From Erythrocercus mccallii (taxonomy: Eukaryota > Chordata > Aves > Passeriformes > Dicruridae), in NCBI GenBank assembly GCA_013397435.1, contig VZRG01000788.1:195444-259443 (forward strand): a stretch of 64,000 nt of DNA, written 5' to 3'. A program made the translations under genes and the position numbers. The notes beneath the pieces were generated by a model, which saw only the letters and a list, made by a program, of their open reading frames with translations, made no database searches and was not told the origin of the DNA. This document shows positions 13,101 to 25,840 of this stretch, piece by piece (positions within the stretch are counted from its first letter, which is position 1; each line of letters starts with the position of its first letter).

Positions 13101-14107
13101 ATTTGCTTGTGTGGCCAGCATGGATTTTTCAGGTGTTTTATAGTCTGATGAGTGTGCTGCTCTTAATGAAATAACTTGTGAAACCCAAGTTATGCTTTTA
13201 AATTACTTCGTGTTTTGAAGGTGCTGGCATTTCGTGTTTGTGTGGTCTCTATTCGTAGCTGAAGGTGCCTAGGAAGTGCCCCAGGCAGTGATGGAGGCTG
13301 AATTCTAGGAGCACAAAAATACAGCCTGTATTTGTAATTATACAGAGAGATGGCTTTTGTCTCACTTAGATGGGAAATTTCAACATCCAATACTTTTATG
13401 GCAGCAAAAGAGCTTTCCTGGATTTAATTACTTTTAGACCAATCAGTTGAAATAAAGATGAATGTTTTTGTTTATTTCTGGTCCTTTTTGCATCTTAATG
13501 TAATATTTTAAACAAACTGATGTCTTTAGTCATTCTATGAGTTTGAAAGGACATTTGTGGCTTTGTTAGTTTCTTCCGCCCTTTTAAATGAACATAGTAT
13601 AGTTGTAAAATGCTTATTTTAAAAAAAATTTTAAGTTGTTCATAGCATCCTATAGGGTTGGTATGACTCAAATTTCCTTCTTCATCCTTTGTGCTCTACT
13701 AATTTAATCTTAGTGTAACCTGACTAGCCATGGTTAACCTGTTAAATTAACTCTTGAAATTATTTTTCCAAAGTTAATCTGTGCTTTAACAAACATTTTT
13801 ATTCTCTCCTTAATAACCAAATGCTTGTCCCAAGCCAGTATTTATACCTAAGCATCTACTTAAAGCTAAATCTGTAGGTGGCTCCTAGAACACCATGGTT
13901 TTTTCTGTGTAAACCTCTGTGTTCCTTGAATTTTTTTTCCTAGTGGTACAAAAGTATATTTATTTCTAACTGGCAGCTGGTTAAACGAGCCCTGGCTGCA
14001 ATGTGCTTCAACAGGAGAAGGCAGAATCAATGGGGATGCCCAAAATTCCCTTTGTCTTGGCTGAAGGGATAAAGGATGACACCGTGGGACTCAGGACTGG
14101 TTAAATT

Positions 14108-14124
14108 AAAAAAAAAAAAAAAAA
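14108..14124. repeat. poly(A) run, 17 bp
   Basis: Seventeen A preceded by TTAAATT and followed by GTCTTATC. No retroposon body was recognised upstream. Confidence 0.85.
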
Positions 14125-14702
14125 GTCTTATCTAGATTTTCTTTCTGATAGAAGTAAATAGTAAATCCAGGCCTGCAGGGGTCAGGTTCTGGGTTTCAGG
14201 AGTGTTATGGGAGACCTCATCTAAGTGATGTCATTGAATCCCTTAATGCAATTACATGGGCACTGGTTCATGGGTGACAGACTTAAGTTAAAAATGTTTT
14301 GACCCTGTGAATGTTTAGATAAGAGAGATGACATAATTGTGAACAACTCCCTAGTTTCTAACAACGAGATGTTATTTTAAGTTTCATAATGGATTCTTTG
14401 GTTAATTGGGGCCAAATAGGTGGGGCAATGCTGGTTTGCCCTTTATATCTGTTCCACCTCCTGCCAGGTTCCCAGCAGCTGCGGAGCTTTGGGAGCAGTG
14501 GTGAAAGATGAGGGAAGGGATAACAGAAGAATGGGAAAACCTCATCTTTGAAGAGTCAGAAAACCTGGAAATATGTGGGCTTCCCACCTAGTCCTTCTTT
14601 TTACAGTCTGGCTGCAGTTCACTCCTACTACATAAGAGCTTTTCCAGTTTTTAGCTGCTCCTACCTTTCCCTATTTAATCAGGAAATTTGCTGTATTCTC
14701 TC

Positions 14703-14784
14703 TTTCATGAGACCAATTCTCTCATGAAATGGCAACAGTGACTTGGAGACATCATACAACTGTCAAATCAATTCATTTGACAGT
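14703..14784. other. Pair of perfect 10-bp stem-loops with matching loops
   Basis: First hairpin: arms TTTCATGAGA (14703-14712) and TCTCATGAAA (14720-14729) around loop CCAATTC. Second: arms ACTGTCAAAT (14759-14768) and ATTTGACAGT (14775-14784) around loop CAATTC. Both stems are perfect and both loops contain CAATTC, although the arms differ. The second stem presents two inverted TGACAG cores of the type bound by MEIS/TGIF homeodomains. No known RNA or transposon was recognised; role unknown. Confidence 0.6.
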
Positions 14785-17700
14785 GATAACATCACCATAA
14801 GGGCAGAGAATGAGGTATGTTGGGGAAAAAATACCTTGACTGACAGGTGTCATAAGCACAGGTTAGACCTATGTGAAAAGTGGTGAACAAGTATTTATAG
14901 GAAGAGAAAGCACATGGATTTTGCATAGGTTTCTTTTTGTTTGGGTTTAGTGTTTTGGGGGTGTTTTCTTTTCGGTGGGATGTATTAGTGTGTCTAGCTG
15001 TCATGGGTTAACAGTAACGAAGTATAGACAAAGTGAAGCTGTTGTTAGTTACTGATGAATAATGTGGCTGCAGAGAGCAGGAAACAGCTTTTTGTCACGC
15101 TTCCTCTGGGGGCTGCTGCATCACCACACATTACCAGAGCGGTGATGTGCCAGCTCTGGGGCACGCCCAGGGCTGCACCCTGAGCAGAGGGGTGGAAGCA
15201 GCTTGGTTCAGGCTGCTGGAATGACAAATAATGGGGTTTGATTATTCCGCGGATTATTCCGCTGCTTCTTGTGCATATCCAGGACTAAAAGGAAGCTTTC
15301 CGTAGTGCCAATGATCTTCCTGCAGATGTAAGGACTGCTGCATACCAGATCTTTGAGTAATGCTCATGAGGAAGGATTAAGTGCTCTGTTTGCTGCACGA
15401 TCAGTGAAGTTGGTTTTGTTTTAATGAAAAAGTAAACATAAACGAATTATAGCTTTTAGAAATGTGGGCTCTTAAGCAGCAAAATAAGCATAAACTTAAA
15501 GCATTGGAATGACTCAAAGTCTGCTTAAATCAATATTTTCCAACTGACAGACAAATAAAAGTTCATGGAACGCTTCTTAAGCTTAGGTTTCTGTGGTAGC
15601 AAATAATTGTGGCTGAGGGCCTTTGAGTCATGCTGCAGATCTGTGGTGAGAAACAGTCTATACAATCTCGATGGTAGTTTCTAGGTTCTCCTTGATCCTT
15701 TTTGGGCATCTCTGAGCTGATGGCTCTGGTTTTAAGCTGTTGGCAGCTGTGGCAGGGCCACGATTCACTGTAATGGGTTTGGTTTTACTTTGGGAGTCCT
15801 GTGTGGAGCTCCAAGTGAGTGGTGAGTGAAGGGGAAGTACTCAGCACTTACTGACAGTATCCTTTAAACATTAAAGGTGACTAGTATGTTAATTAAAACC
15901 TGAGTGAATGAAGCTGATGAATTACCAGAATTCTGGAGCTGAAACAGACCAGACTGAGTCATTAATAAGCACTCCAAAAAAAAAAATCTGTTAAAGGGAG
16001 CTGTAATAGACCTGGTGCTGTATGGAATTCTTGAAGTGTTTATTTGATGGGGTTGAGGCAGCAGGCCTAGCTCCTAGGAGAAATTTTGAAAGTCTGATGG
16101 TATTTATAGAGTCAAAATTCTAACAATAGAGTATTCGATGAATGGCAAAAAATTTGCTTTCATTGTTAGAAAACACTGCATATATGTATTTCATCTTTTA
16201 TTTAATTTCTATTTTTGTGAACACTGTCCTTAATCTAATTCCTTTTCACATTAAGTCTGAACAAATACTCTGCTTTGCCTTGGAGGAAGGACTGTGTTGT
16301 ATTGCACTAAACTGAGGCAGGACTGCATACATGCTTCTTTCTACGCTGGCTTTTTTCAGATAAGGCTTTTACTTTCCAGACCTCATTAAGCAGTCAGTTG
16401 AGCAGCTAAATGAGTGTTCCAAGTGGTAATGGATACTTACTCCATGTAAGTACAACAAGATTATGAGATACTGTGAAGCTGAGTACTTAACTGCACAGGA
16501 TTATTTCTATTACAAATAAGTGCATCAAGTAAATAACTCAGATGTTCATGATAGCAATGGGATATCCCACCTGTTAATAGAGTAGATCTGGGTCACTAGA
16601 TAGGGGGTTTTGTTTCCTGTTTTGAGTCATGTATCTTCCATTTCATATACCTAAGCAGATTCTAGCCTTTTCTGAAAATAAGGACCCTCTTTGAAAGTAC
16701 TTAAACCTAAATGGAGTATGAGTAGGCAGAAAGCTTCCAACCAAATGTGTTTGTGAAAATCAAGTTGTGTTTTAGCAATCTAATCTGCACACACTCTAAG
16801 TTCTTATTTGGATTTGTAATATTGCAGGTGGTTGTTAACGATGCTTAGAAAATATTGCAAAACTTGCCTTGATTTCTCCAAGCTGGGATTACAGATATTC
16901 AGATGTAAGTCAGTGGAGATTCAAGTAGTTCATGCTTTGGGAGTTACAGAAGATTATAAAAATAGAAACAAATACAATAGAAACAAAACTAAGTCTGTAA
17001 AATGATAATTAATATGATGAATAGAGATGAAATATGTATAACATAGTTCTTGGTGAAGAAAACCTCCAGGTTACTATATCAGAATCTTCTTTGTCAGAAT
17101 CAGCACAGCATTTGTAATGTGAACTGGGGAAGGCTTTAACTGCCCTCTGTCATCTGCTTATATTGTTGCTCTCTAAATAATTAAAGATAACTTTGTTTTC
17201 CCTGCCAAGTGACTTGTGGAACAGTAAATAAGCAATGGGAACATGTCACACGGAGTGATGAAGGTGATCTGATCTTCATCATTCTCCCTGCTACTCTCTG
17301 AAGAAGATTTTCTACATACAATTATTTTTCTGTCAATAAACCAAGAACTCTCTTTCTCTGGTTATCTCTTATGTTTAACATTTTAAAATAGGCTCCTGAA
17401 AAGAAAACCAAAGCTTTCCACCACCTCAGCTTGCTCTCCTGTCTCTAAATATGTTACCTGGAGATTTCACGAGTTAGAGGCTACAGCACTATTATTTTAA
17501 TTTTACCCAGAAGAAAACCAATTCAAAGCTGAGTCTTTACTAATTATTTCCACCCAGGTTTGTTGCATGCCAGACTTTTTAGTTGTATTTAATGTTGTTG
17601 CTTGTTGCCCTGGAAATAATCATTAAAGGGAAATGGGTCACCACCACTGTACACTGGTAATTCTGTGAAACACAATTTGAAATGAACTTGCCTTTTCATA

Positions 17701-20520
17701 GTGATGCTGAAAAGCACCAGATGCTTTCAGTAATAGTGGCATAGTGTAATTAAGTGATAAAGTTGGTTTATTTGGGTTTCTTTTCCCTGAAACCATAATA
17801 GAAACAAGACACAAATTAATGGTACAGGACAGTATTGGATCTTTAGGTATTTGAAAAGTCAACGAGGTAACTGAAGTCAGAGCTGAGACCTCAATAAAAG
17901 CTTTCAAGAATTGATCTCTGACACTTGGAGAGCACCAAGTCATTGCAGTTAAAATCTGTCATTAACCTGTAGACAGGTCAGAATTTTGGAAGCTGTGGAT
18001 CTTTGAAGAGCAGGATATGTTCGTGATTTACCACATGGATTTATCCTTTACACAGAGAACATTGATTGCTGTTGAAGAAATTCAGGTTCTGACCTTTACC
18101 AGTACAAAACAGCAGCCCAGTTTCTGCACCTTCCTAAGCTGCAAGTTTTGGAAAGAGGCCCTTGAGTAAGAAGAATGTTTCTGCAGTGCTGAAATCAGCT
18201 GGAAGCACAGATCATGTGGAGACAGAGTTTTTCAAGTGAGAGGGGCAGGCAGTTTTCTAGTCACCAGCTGAATTTCCTTTCATACTGTTCCTCTTTCTTT
18301 GCATTTTAAGTCCTTGAGAAATTCTACTGTCATTGTAACTTAGGCAGGGAGTAGAGGCAAGGCTGTTCAGGCCTAACGTAAAACCAGAAGTACATCTGTT
18401 GAGTCTCTCATCTTTAGTCCCCCCCGAGTTGTGCTATTCCATAATTCCCCTTCATTCTTTGTTATCCAGTGCCCAGGGATAAAATAAAGGTCTTTATCTG
18501 TGCTTAGAGGGTCTCTTCTGAAATTTTGTGTACAGAGTCCTAGAAAGCAGAGGTGACTTAGTGTGAAATCCCAAAAATGTTGGTTATTGGGTGATAGTGA
18601 ATTCTAGATAGGAAAATACTCTGGTCCTGGCACTGGGATGTGTCATGACCATGGTAAAAGTTAAAGGTGAATGAACTTTACCTTAAAACCAGTGTAGGAG
18701 AAGTCAATGTTCCTGTAAGGCAGCTGAGCCCTCTGTAGCACAAATCTGCAGAGAAAGGGCACAGCATGAATTGGTAACTTTGAATAAAAAATCTATTTTA
18801 GCATCATTTCATGTCCTATCCTGAGTTTTCCACAGTTTTAAAATCCAGATGATGGAAGTGTCTAAACTTCCCAGGAACATAAAATTCTGTTACAAATGAG
18901 ATTACTTGATTGTGTTTATTCCCATGTGGATAATTCCTACATTTCTGCAAATCTTGGTGTTCTCTTATGGATATAAGGATCATCAAACCACCCCACTGTT
19001 TCCTGAGTCTGCAGAGAGAACATTGGTGTTACCACCGATTTGTGGAGTCCATTGTGATTTATGCCCTCTGGAGCTTTGTCAGATAGGAAGTGATGATGGG
19101 ACAGGAAACGAGGCATTGTATGAAAACATCCATGAGCATGTAACTAGAGGAAAAAGCTGCAAAAATAATTTATGGAAGATATTATAAAACTGTATATTCT
19201 GTATAAACATATAGTCATGATTATGCACAGCTGGAAATTGTAATTGTTGAAAATAATGCAAGCCAGTGACTGATTTTTATGGAGGGAAGAATCCAGTACT
19301 GTGTTTGAGCAGTGTCAGAGAAAGCACTGCAAGGATTAAATCCCCCCTTAATCAGGGCTCTCTCTGCCTTACTGCCTTTGGTATGTCCAGTTTTCTGAAG
19401 AATACTTATGAAATTATCTCAGATACACAGTTTTAAAAACTTGTAATAAATTCTTCATCTTGAAGGCTAGGGCTTTATTAATTTAAAGCCAATTTTTCTT
19501 TCTGTCTGTTGCAAGTTAGCATGTGACTGTGAATTGGCAGCAATAACTGTAGGAGGTGAGGTCACTGGGACAAAACATTTCAAAATCTCAAATAATACTG
19601 GGGGCAATTAATAACCAATTAAGCTTTCAGATATACCAGAAGCAATCTGAACTTTGAGAAGCCATGCTCAAAGAATGCCTCTCCCAGTCCAAAACAGAAT
19701 TACATTTGAACCAGTAATGTCACTGAAATGTGATTCAGGTCTGGTTATTGAAGGTTTGCAGCAAGTTGTGACCCCAAAGGGGCTGTTTGGAGACTGGCTA
19801 TTAGCAAAGTAATAAAGAAGTTCTAAAGGAGTCACTCTGATAGGTGAAGATGAGCAGAAATAAAGTTAGAGAAAATTGCAGGTAACTTGGTGTCCCCTTG
19901 CTGGTTTTGAGCCCTGCTAAAGGGTATTGCTGTGTTTTTTCTGTTGCAAGTGGTAGAATTTGCACTACTTTATTGGAAAGGAAAAGAACTGAAAAATGGG
20001 AGTAGGCTGATGAGAAGAAAGATTTATTGCTGAAGTTGTTACAGCTTTTTCCAGTGTTCCCAAACAAGATGGTGCAGAGAGTACTTGTGTTAATTAGAGG
20101 AATGAATACAAACCAAAAATTTGAAGTGATGGATTACAAGAGGTTTTTTACTCCTGAAATCTGTTTTGGTTTTTCTTTTTTTCTTTGTGTGAGGGTCTCC
20201 CTTCAAGGTTTGGTCTTGTGAAGGAGCCAAAAATCAATATGCTAGGAACAGAAAGGATTTGTATTAATGTAAAGAAACCACTACAGTGGTGCTTCTTTCA
20301 GTGTTAAATATCAGGTGTCGTTTTAGAAAACAAGTGTTTTGTTAAGGGAACATTCTAATAGTTCTTATCTTCACCTGATTTCTAAGCAGAATTGCCTGCT
20401 TAAATTAATTTTAAAGCAATTTATATACCTTCAGCTTGGAATAAATTTAGGATGAAAGCAGGGAAGTATGGAATAACTGTGGATTTGCTTCATCAAATGC
20501 TTCTAACTACCACTGTGATC
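14785..20520. other. AT-rich non-coding DNA, no gene recognised
   Basis: No convincing coding exon, RNA gene or transposon. A mildly CpG-enriched patch lies at about 15100-15265 and ends in a 12-bp tandem duplication, GATTATTCCGCG then GATTATTCCGCT (15240-15263). The rest is CpG-poor with frequent stops. Confidence 0.6.
15240..15263. repeat. 12-bp tandem duplication
   Basis: GATTATTCCGCG is followed directly by GATTATTCCGCT, one mismatch between copies. A small local duplication, probably by slippage. Confidence 0.8.
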
Positions 20521-20562
20521 TTTTATAACATCAACCAAATGTTTTATAACATCAGCCAACCA
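20521..20562. repeat. 21-bp tandem duplication
   Basis: Two adjacent 21-bp units start TTTTATAACATCA; they differ at a few positions near their 3' halves (ACCAAATG versus GCCAACCA). Probably a local replication-slippage duplication. Confidence 0.8.
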
Positions 20563-20639
20563 AACTCTGGGTGTGAATAGAATGTTCAGGCCAAAATCAA
20601 ACTGCCCCTCACAGATGTTGCCTGATGTGGATCCTTTCT

Positions 20640-20919
20640 CCCGAGCTGTAACTTCAGACATCATCTGGCAGCTTCCTTTGGTATTTCCATCATCTCCATT
20701 TGGCATTTGCGGCATCTCTGCTGCCCCGTGAGAGGCACTCGGAGCTTTAGGGAGCGTTCTGGGGGAAGTTCCTCATTGGAATTGAACCATGGAACGCTCA
20801 GACTCTGCTGGTGCATTCCGGCAGCATCGTCCTGTGGCACATTGGGGAAGGTGATGCTTCCCTCTACCGGCCACACAAGAGGAAATTTTATTGTGAAACG
20901 AGCAAAGGATTTTCCTGGG
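20640..20919. other. CpG-enriched shoulder before assembly gap
   Basis: About ten CpG dinucleotides fall in 280 bp (for example TGCGGC, CTCGGAG, AGCGTT, TCCGGC, ACCGGCC), well above the surrounding DNA. The run continues into the N gap at 20920. The minus frame 20661-20876 and the plus frames across the gap are open but show no recognisable domain. It may be the edge of a CpG island, a GC-rich repeat or a retrocopy. Confidence 0.45.
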
Positions 20920-21334
20920 NNNNNNNNNNNNNNNNNNNNNNNNNNNNNNNNNNNNNNNNNNNNNNNNNNNNNNNNNNNNNNNNNNNNNNNNNNNNNNNNN
21001 NNNNNNNNNNNNNNNNNNNNNNNNNNNNNNNNNNNNNNNNNNNNNNNNNNNNNNNNNNNNNNNNNNNNNNNNNNNNNNNNNNNNNNNNNNNNNNNNNNNN
21101 NNNNNNNNNNNNNNNNNNNNNNNNNNNNNNNNNNNNNNNNNNNNNNNNNNNNNNNNNNNNNNNNNNNNNNNNNNNNNNNNNNNNNNNNNNNNNNNNNNNN
21201 NNNNNNNNNNNNNNNNNNNNNNNNNNNNNNNNNNNNNNNNNNNNNNNNNNNNNNNNNNNNNNNNNNNNNNNNNNNNNNNNNNNNNNNNNNNNNNNNNNNN
21301 NNNNNNNNNNNNNNNNNNNNNNNNNNNNNNNNNN
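20920..21334. other. Assembly gap (415 N)
   Basis: Run of undetermined bases. Frames reported across it have no meaning. The left flank is CpG-enriched; the right flank is ordinary AT-rich sequence. Confidence 0.99.
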
Positions 21335-23988
21335 GCCTGTGCTTAGGAGGAAGGAAAGGGATTTGTTATTGCTGTATCTTACACAGGGCAAATTAAATCA
21401 CTTACCTGCATCATGAAACAGCTTTATGTTAAAGTGACTGGCCTCTGTTTGTTTTGGGAAAAATACACCAACACTTTAAGTCTCACCATATCCACTAGTG
21501 ATGCTAACATGGAGTATTCTCAGTACAAAGGGTAAGCAATTAAGTATTTGAAAACAGAAATCAAAATGAGAATGCATCAAGGGTATTTGGGTGTTTTGGT
21601 GGTTTTTTTCAGCCAAAATTAGTAGACTAGCTGGTAGGGTTTTTTTCTTAGGTGAGTATGCTGCATTGATGACACCTTAAACTTTCCACAGCATGAAAGA
21701 GAAAATGGCTCAGTTTCGGCAGTGAGATGCTTGGGGGAAAACAAAAGATAAATGTTTGAAAAGGCTTGGTTGATATTATGTATGGATGTTACCTGAAAGT
21801 ACTGATTGTTTCTGAGGTTCACATCACTCTTGCTCAACACGGAAAACATGGCTGAGCTGACTGAGGAGTGGTTTTGGAGGCAGTTCATGAGAGCTTAGAG
21901 CTATTCCACAATCCACCTTATAGCCCTGCTGGATACAAATCAGTCAGGGCCACCAGGACATGTCAAACTGCAGAGACCAGCATGCACAGAGATCGAAATG
22001 TGGCAGAGAAACATCCTGGTGCCAATGAGCTGCTCAAACCCTGCGATCTGGAACTGCCTGCAAGGCCAGCTGCACAAGGTGTGCTCCTCAACTGAGACAG
22101 AAAATTCCTGCAGCAGGAAATTTAGGGTCTCAGTTGCAAGTATGTGTTTGAAATTCTCCAAGATGTTTTAGCCCTTTAGTATTTTTTTTCTTCCCCTTTT
22201 GTCATGGTTTTTTTCATCTTTTTGATGGATGCGTTTGGGTTAAATTGCACCTTTGGTATATGTATGGGGGATTTTTTCCCCTTCTTTTTAAATTATGTTC
22301 CCCCCTTCTCATTTTAGTTCTTTTGTTTTAAAGGTAAAAGTGGGAAGAAATATGAGTCCACAGGATGTGTACCAAGTTTCACAGCTGTAGCAAGGGGAGT
22401 AGTCTATTACCCCATAAAAACATTGGGAAAACAGTAAAAAAAGACAACCTACCTGACAAACAAGGGTGAACACCCCCCAAAAAAACCCAAATCCCCTGCC
22501 TCCATTATTGAGTCTCCATTTTATCTCCATTTTTATCATTACAATTGAACAATTAATTGACTCAATTTTCCTTTAAGTTCTGTGCTCTTTGGAGTGTAAG
22601 CTTAGCTATTTTATTGATAGTTCCTCCCGGGAGCCAGGGAGGTACCAGCTGCCTGTGAGCATTGACAACACCTGAACTGGAGTGGAATTTGTCTGATAAA
22701 ATCATGGGTAGCACTGAGGAGTACAGGGAGATGGCACAGTTGCATTTCTGTACCCACCCAAAGTTGGAATTTACAGTGGAAGCAGCCTCTGGCCAGGTGT
22801 GTGTGGACTTTATCAGCCCCTGTTAGGGTGGCACTTGGTTTGATTTCCAGTAGAAGTTTTGACCTTCAGCAAGGCATCCCAAACCTTTGTGCTGCAGGTT
22901 CCCAGTCCATGGAATAGACCCAGAATCAGAGTCTCAGGAGTGTTGATGTATAATTTTCCAAGCACTCCACAATAGCAGGATGAAAGGGGGTGTGGAGCTG
23001 CAATTAACACTGGATGAGGCTGAATTGCACTTGCAACAAAGAGAAGTCTTTCAGTTAGTCTACAATAAAATCATAATTATATCCCCAGTATCCTTGGCAA
23101 CAGATTAAGGTCCCAAAAGGTGATTTTACAGTTCAGTATTTATTGCCGATACAGAGATGCAAAAGAAGGAAAAGCATAATCATTTAAACAGTTTCTGGGG
23201 TGTAAATAAGCATTATGTGAGAAACATTAAATGTATCTCACTGAATATATAGAACTGTGCTCTCCAAGGAAACAAATAATTTTTGTAGTTAGGACATGAA
23301 ATTCAAAAATTTGTATGCTTGATGATTTAAATTCATACAAAAGGATGGCATTCATTGGATATGGATTCATTTCTCAACAGGGAATTCTATCCAATTTTCA
23401 TTTTAAGAAAGGCAGCCCATGAGACACAAGGATTATCAGTTGATGAACTGAAGAGGACTTGCTTTATCTGATCTGTTTGTATGGAGGAATTACCTGATTA
23501 TAAATTCTTTTATGTGACTATATTTTAAACTCCCTGCAGTTTTTCATGATAAAGATTCCTGTTCCTAAGCTTGATTTTTAAGGTCATATATAGGAATATA
23601 GGAAACATACTCCCTCCCCCCTTTCCTCTTAAAAAAGGTTAATGTTTTAGTAAATACTTGTTGTACAGGTACCTCTTTTTAAATATATTCCTGTCTCCAT
23701 TTGCTTTTACTCAGTACATTTTATTGCTACAGTTCTCACCAGCACAAAGGTGAATTTTCTTTGCCTTCCCCTTTTCTCCCTATTTTCTTTGAAATAAGAA
23801 CCAATAAAAGTAATAACTTTAGAACACAGAGTTCTTATGTTTATTTTTGAAGAAAGGATCCTGTCATTGTCTGGATGACAAGCTGTATGCATGAATTCCT
23901 AGATGTGCCATCAGTAAGGAAGACGGAAATGGGGGGAAAGTCAGCAAGGTGCTTGAAGACATTTGTGGAACTAAGATCTTGGAAATAG
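21335..23988. other. Non-coding DNA, no gene recognised
   Basis: AT-rich, stop-dense sequence. A short GC-moderate patch at about 21860-22095 has an open plus frame of 75 codons, without a recognisable domain. T-rich tracts lie at about 22180-22300. No transposon recognised until the LTR at 23995. Confidence 0.55.
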
Positions 23989-23994
23989 GACAAC

Positions 23995-24614
23995 TGCCGT
24001 TGTTCCTGGGCTGATCCCGGGCTAGCTGCGATTCCAGGACAGCGACAGACCCAGTGTGTGGATTCTTCTGTAACTCTCTGCTGATGCCGGATAGCTATAG
24101 GATGTGTTGGCAGAGAAAAAGGCGAGGACTCTCTGAGAGAGCAAGGGTTGTTTATTCCCAAGCTCCTGCTCGGAGAGAGCAAGGAACTGGTGCTGTCATT
24201 GGGTTATAAAGGGCAGCTCTCGGGGTGGAGACGAGGATCTCAGGGCCAATCGGGGTAGAGCAAGGGAGGGATTAGGAAAGGGGTGATTCGGGTAGTGACC
24301 AACCAGGGGAGTGGGGTGGAGTGTTGCCAACCTGTCCGCTGATCACCTGGCCCATCGCCCCAGGAGTCCACTGGCCAACCGGCCAGAGGGACCAAGTGAC
24401 GGACAGACAGGGGCACGGGGCTGAGAGCGGGAAAAACGTGAGGTAAGGTAGGAAACAAGAAAAGGCGGGAAACTGTGAGAGGAGAGGGAGAAGGGATTTA
24501 ACTGGGGTACATAAAACTTCATGAAACATACAGAAAACTTATAAAAATACATAGAACATATTTAAACGCATTAAACAGATGCCAACAGGGCCAACTGTGT
24601 CATGTGCTGCCACA
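23995..24614 (-). mobile_element. Solo LTR of an ERVK-type endogenous retrovirus, 6-bp target duplication
   Basis: A GC-richer block with TG...CA ends (left TGCCGTTG, right GCTGCCACA) is flanked by a perfect 6-bp direct repeat GACAAC at 23989-23994 and 24615-24620. Sense is minus: the TATA-like box lies at 24204-24210 (TTTATAA on the minus strand) and the polyadenylation signal AATAAA at 24156-24151. This gives U3 of about 400 bp, a short R, and U5 of about 140 bp. A 6-bp duplication is typical of betaretrovirus-like (ERVK) integrases. No internal retroviral sequence is present on either side, so this is a recombined solo LTR. ORFs within it (24240-24552, minus) are incidental. Confidence 0.87.
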
Positions 24615-24620
24615 GACAAC

Positions 24621-25170
24621 AATGAATAGAAGGAAAGGGTAATGTAGGCATGTGAATTCTAAATGCCTTCCAACCTGAAAAACACATTGGCTGCTGGGAA
24701 TGGATTTTTACTGATGTTTGTGTTGCTGCTGAGGCAAAGAATAAGTCATAGTATAACATTATTGGAGGCATGACACGGTTTGAGCTTGAAAATGATGCTG
24801 GGGACTGCTTTGAAGTGACTTAGGTGATGGAAATTCCTGCACCTCCCTTCCATTTTGAGTCTACAAATGAGTGATGAGCTGTGTAATTTTGTATATAATG
24901 ATACATCTCTCTGTCAGATCTGGTTACTAAAGTTTATCAAAGTGCACTTGGTACTAAATACTGAGACCTGGTTTTGCTTTCATTTTAAATAAAGGCCTTC
25001 AGAGAAGAGGGAAAACATAATAGGACAAAATAATTTTGGGATTATTTGTTTACTTATAATTGCACGGTTTGGAGCAGGACTTTGTAGCTCCAAATAAGCA
25101 TGAGATGTGCCTGTAAGGAAGATGCCAGTTTTCCAGCTCTAGGGACTGTAACTCTTCTGTTTGGTACTCC
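24621..25170. other. Non-coding spacer between two LTRs
   Basis: About 550 bp of AT-rich DNA separate the minus-strand LTR from the next plus-strand LTR. The two LTRs belong to different families, so they are independent insertions and not the two ends of one provirus. Confidence 0.6.
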
Positions 25171-25174
25171 AGTG

Positions 25175-25840
25175 TGTTATAGGTGAACATATGATGTAAT
25201 TCGTGCTATGTTATTTTATAATAATATTTTGTTAAATTGTATAAAATGTATCTGTGCAACAGTCAGGTTTTTCCGGAAAGCTCACATGTTACAGCAGCAG
25301 CAGCAGAGATAAGGAACATTAACAGGAACTGGCCAAGCAACCTCTCCTATTCACCGAGAGGAGAGGCGCTAATGGGCGTCCTAAAGTAGAACAATGGAGA
25401 AGCACAGCCCCAACAGCCAAGCCATCAGTCTCCAGAAACCAGCGCTCAAAGCTATTGTCCAGCCTCAAGTACAGCCATCATAAACCAAAAACAGACTCTA
25501 CCTGAAACCGGGATACACCCAGGCTCACTTCAAATTACATTGTCCAGCTACAGATGACTTCATCTCCACCAGGAAAAGCTATTCCCTGCATTGTCCACCT
25601 CAGCCCCAGGCTACGACAAACAGTATAAAACCACACTGCAGAACACGTCTTCGTGGATGCAGAGACAGCGTCGCTTTGACGCAGACTCTGTGACACCAGC
25701 TGCTGATCCCCAGGCCAGCACCTTTGGGAATTTGGATTTGTTGGCTCATTTTTCTATTTTCCAAATTTCATCCAAAATTGTAACCAATAAAAACATTTTA
25801 TTTTTCATTAAATTCGAATTGGCGATTTTCATTTATAACA
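25175..25840 (+). mobile_element. Solo LTR, TGTTAT...ATAACA family, copy 1
   Basis: Starts TGTTATAGGTGAAC and ends CATTTATAACA, a 6-bp terminal inverted repeat with TG...CA. TATAAAA is at 25624-25630 and AATAAA at 25786-25791, so sense is plus, with U3 about 470 bp. Flanks are AGTG (25171-25174) and AGTA (25841-25844), a 4-bp duplication with one mismatch. It shares long blocks with the copy at 57860, such as GATGACTTCATC, GTGGATGCAGAGA and GACGCAGACTCTGTG, and a similar 5' end with the copy at 42004. The plus-strand 84-codon frame starting at 25591 lies wholly in the LTR and is not a gene. Confidence 0.88.

Larger units (their letters stand above)
4257..14702. other. AT-rich non-coding DNA, no gene recognised
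   Basis: Stop-dense in all frames, low CpG, no CR1 or LTR recognised. Contains a 12-bp G run (7184-7195), scattered short A and T runs, and a 17-bp A run at 14108-14124. A 7-bp perfect palindrome arm pair (CTGTGAT...ATCACAG) lies at 12240-12257 in a slightly GC-richer patch (about 11950-12400). Open frames of 60-120 codons occur at about the rate expected by chance. Conserved non-coding elements could be present but cannot be judged from one sequence. Confidence 0.6.

Noticed and set aside
20707..21416. Frames of 167-229 codons spanning the first gap
   Set aside because: Most of their length is N, so openness is an artefact.
23995..25840. The neighbouring LTRs at 23995 and 25175 as the two ends of one provirus
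   Set aside because: They differ in sequence, orientation and duplication length, and the 560 bp between them has no retroviral content.
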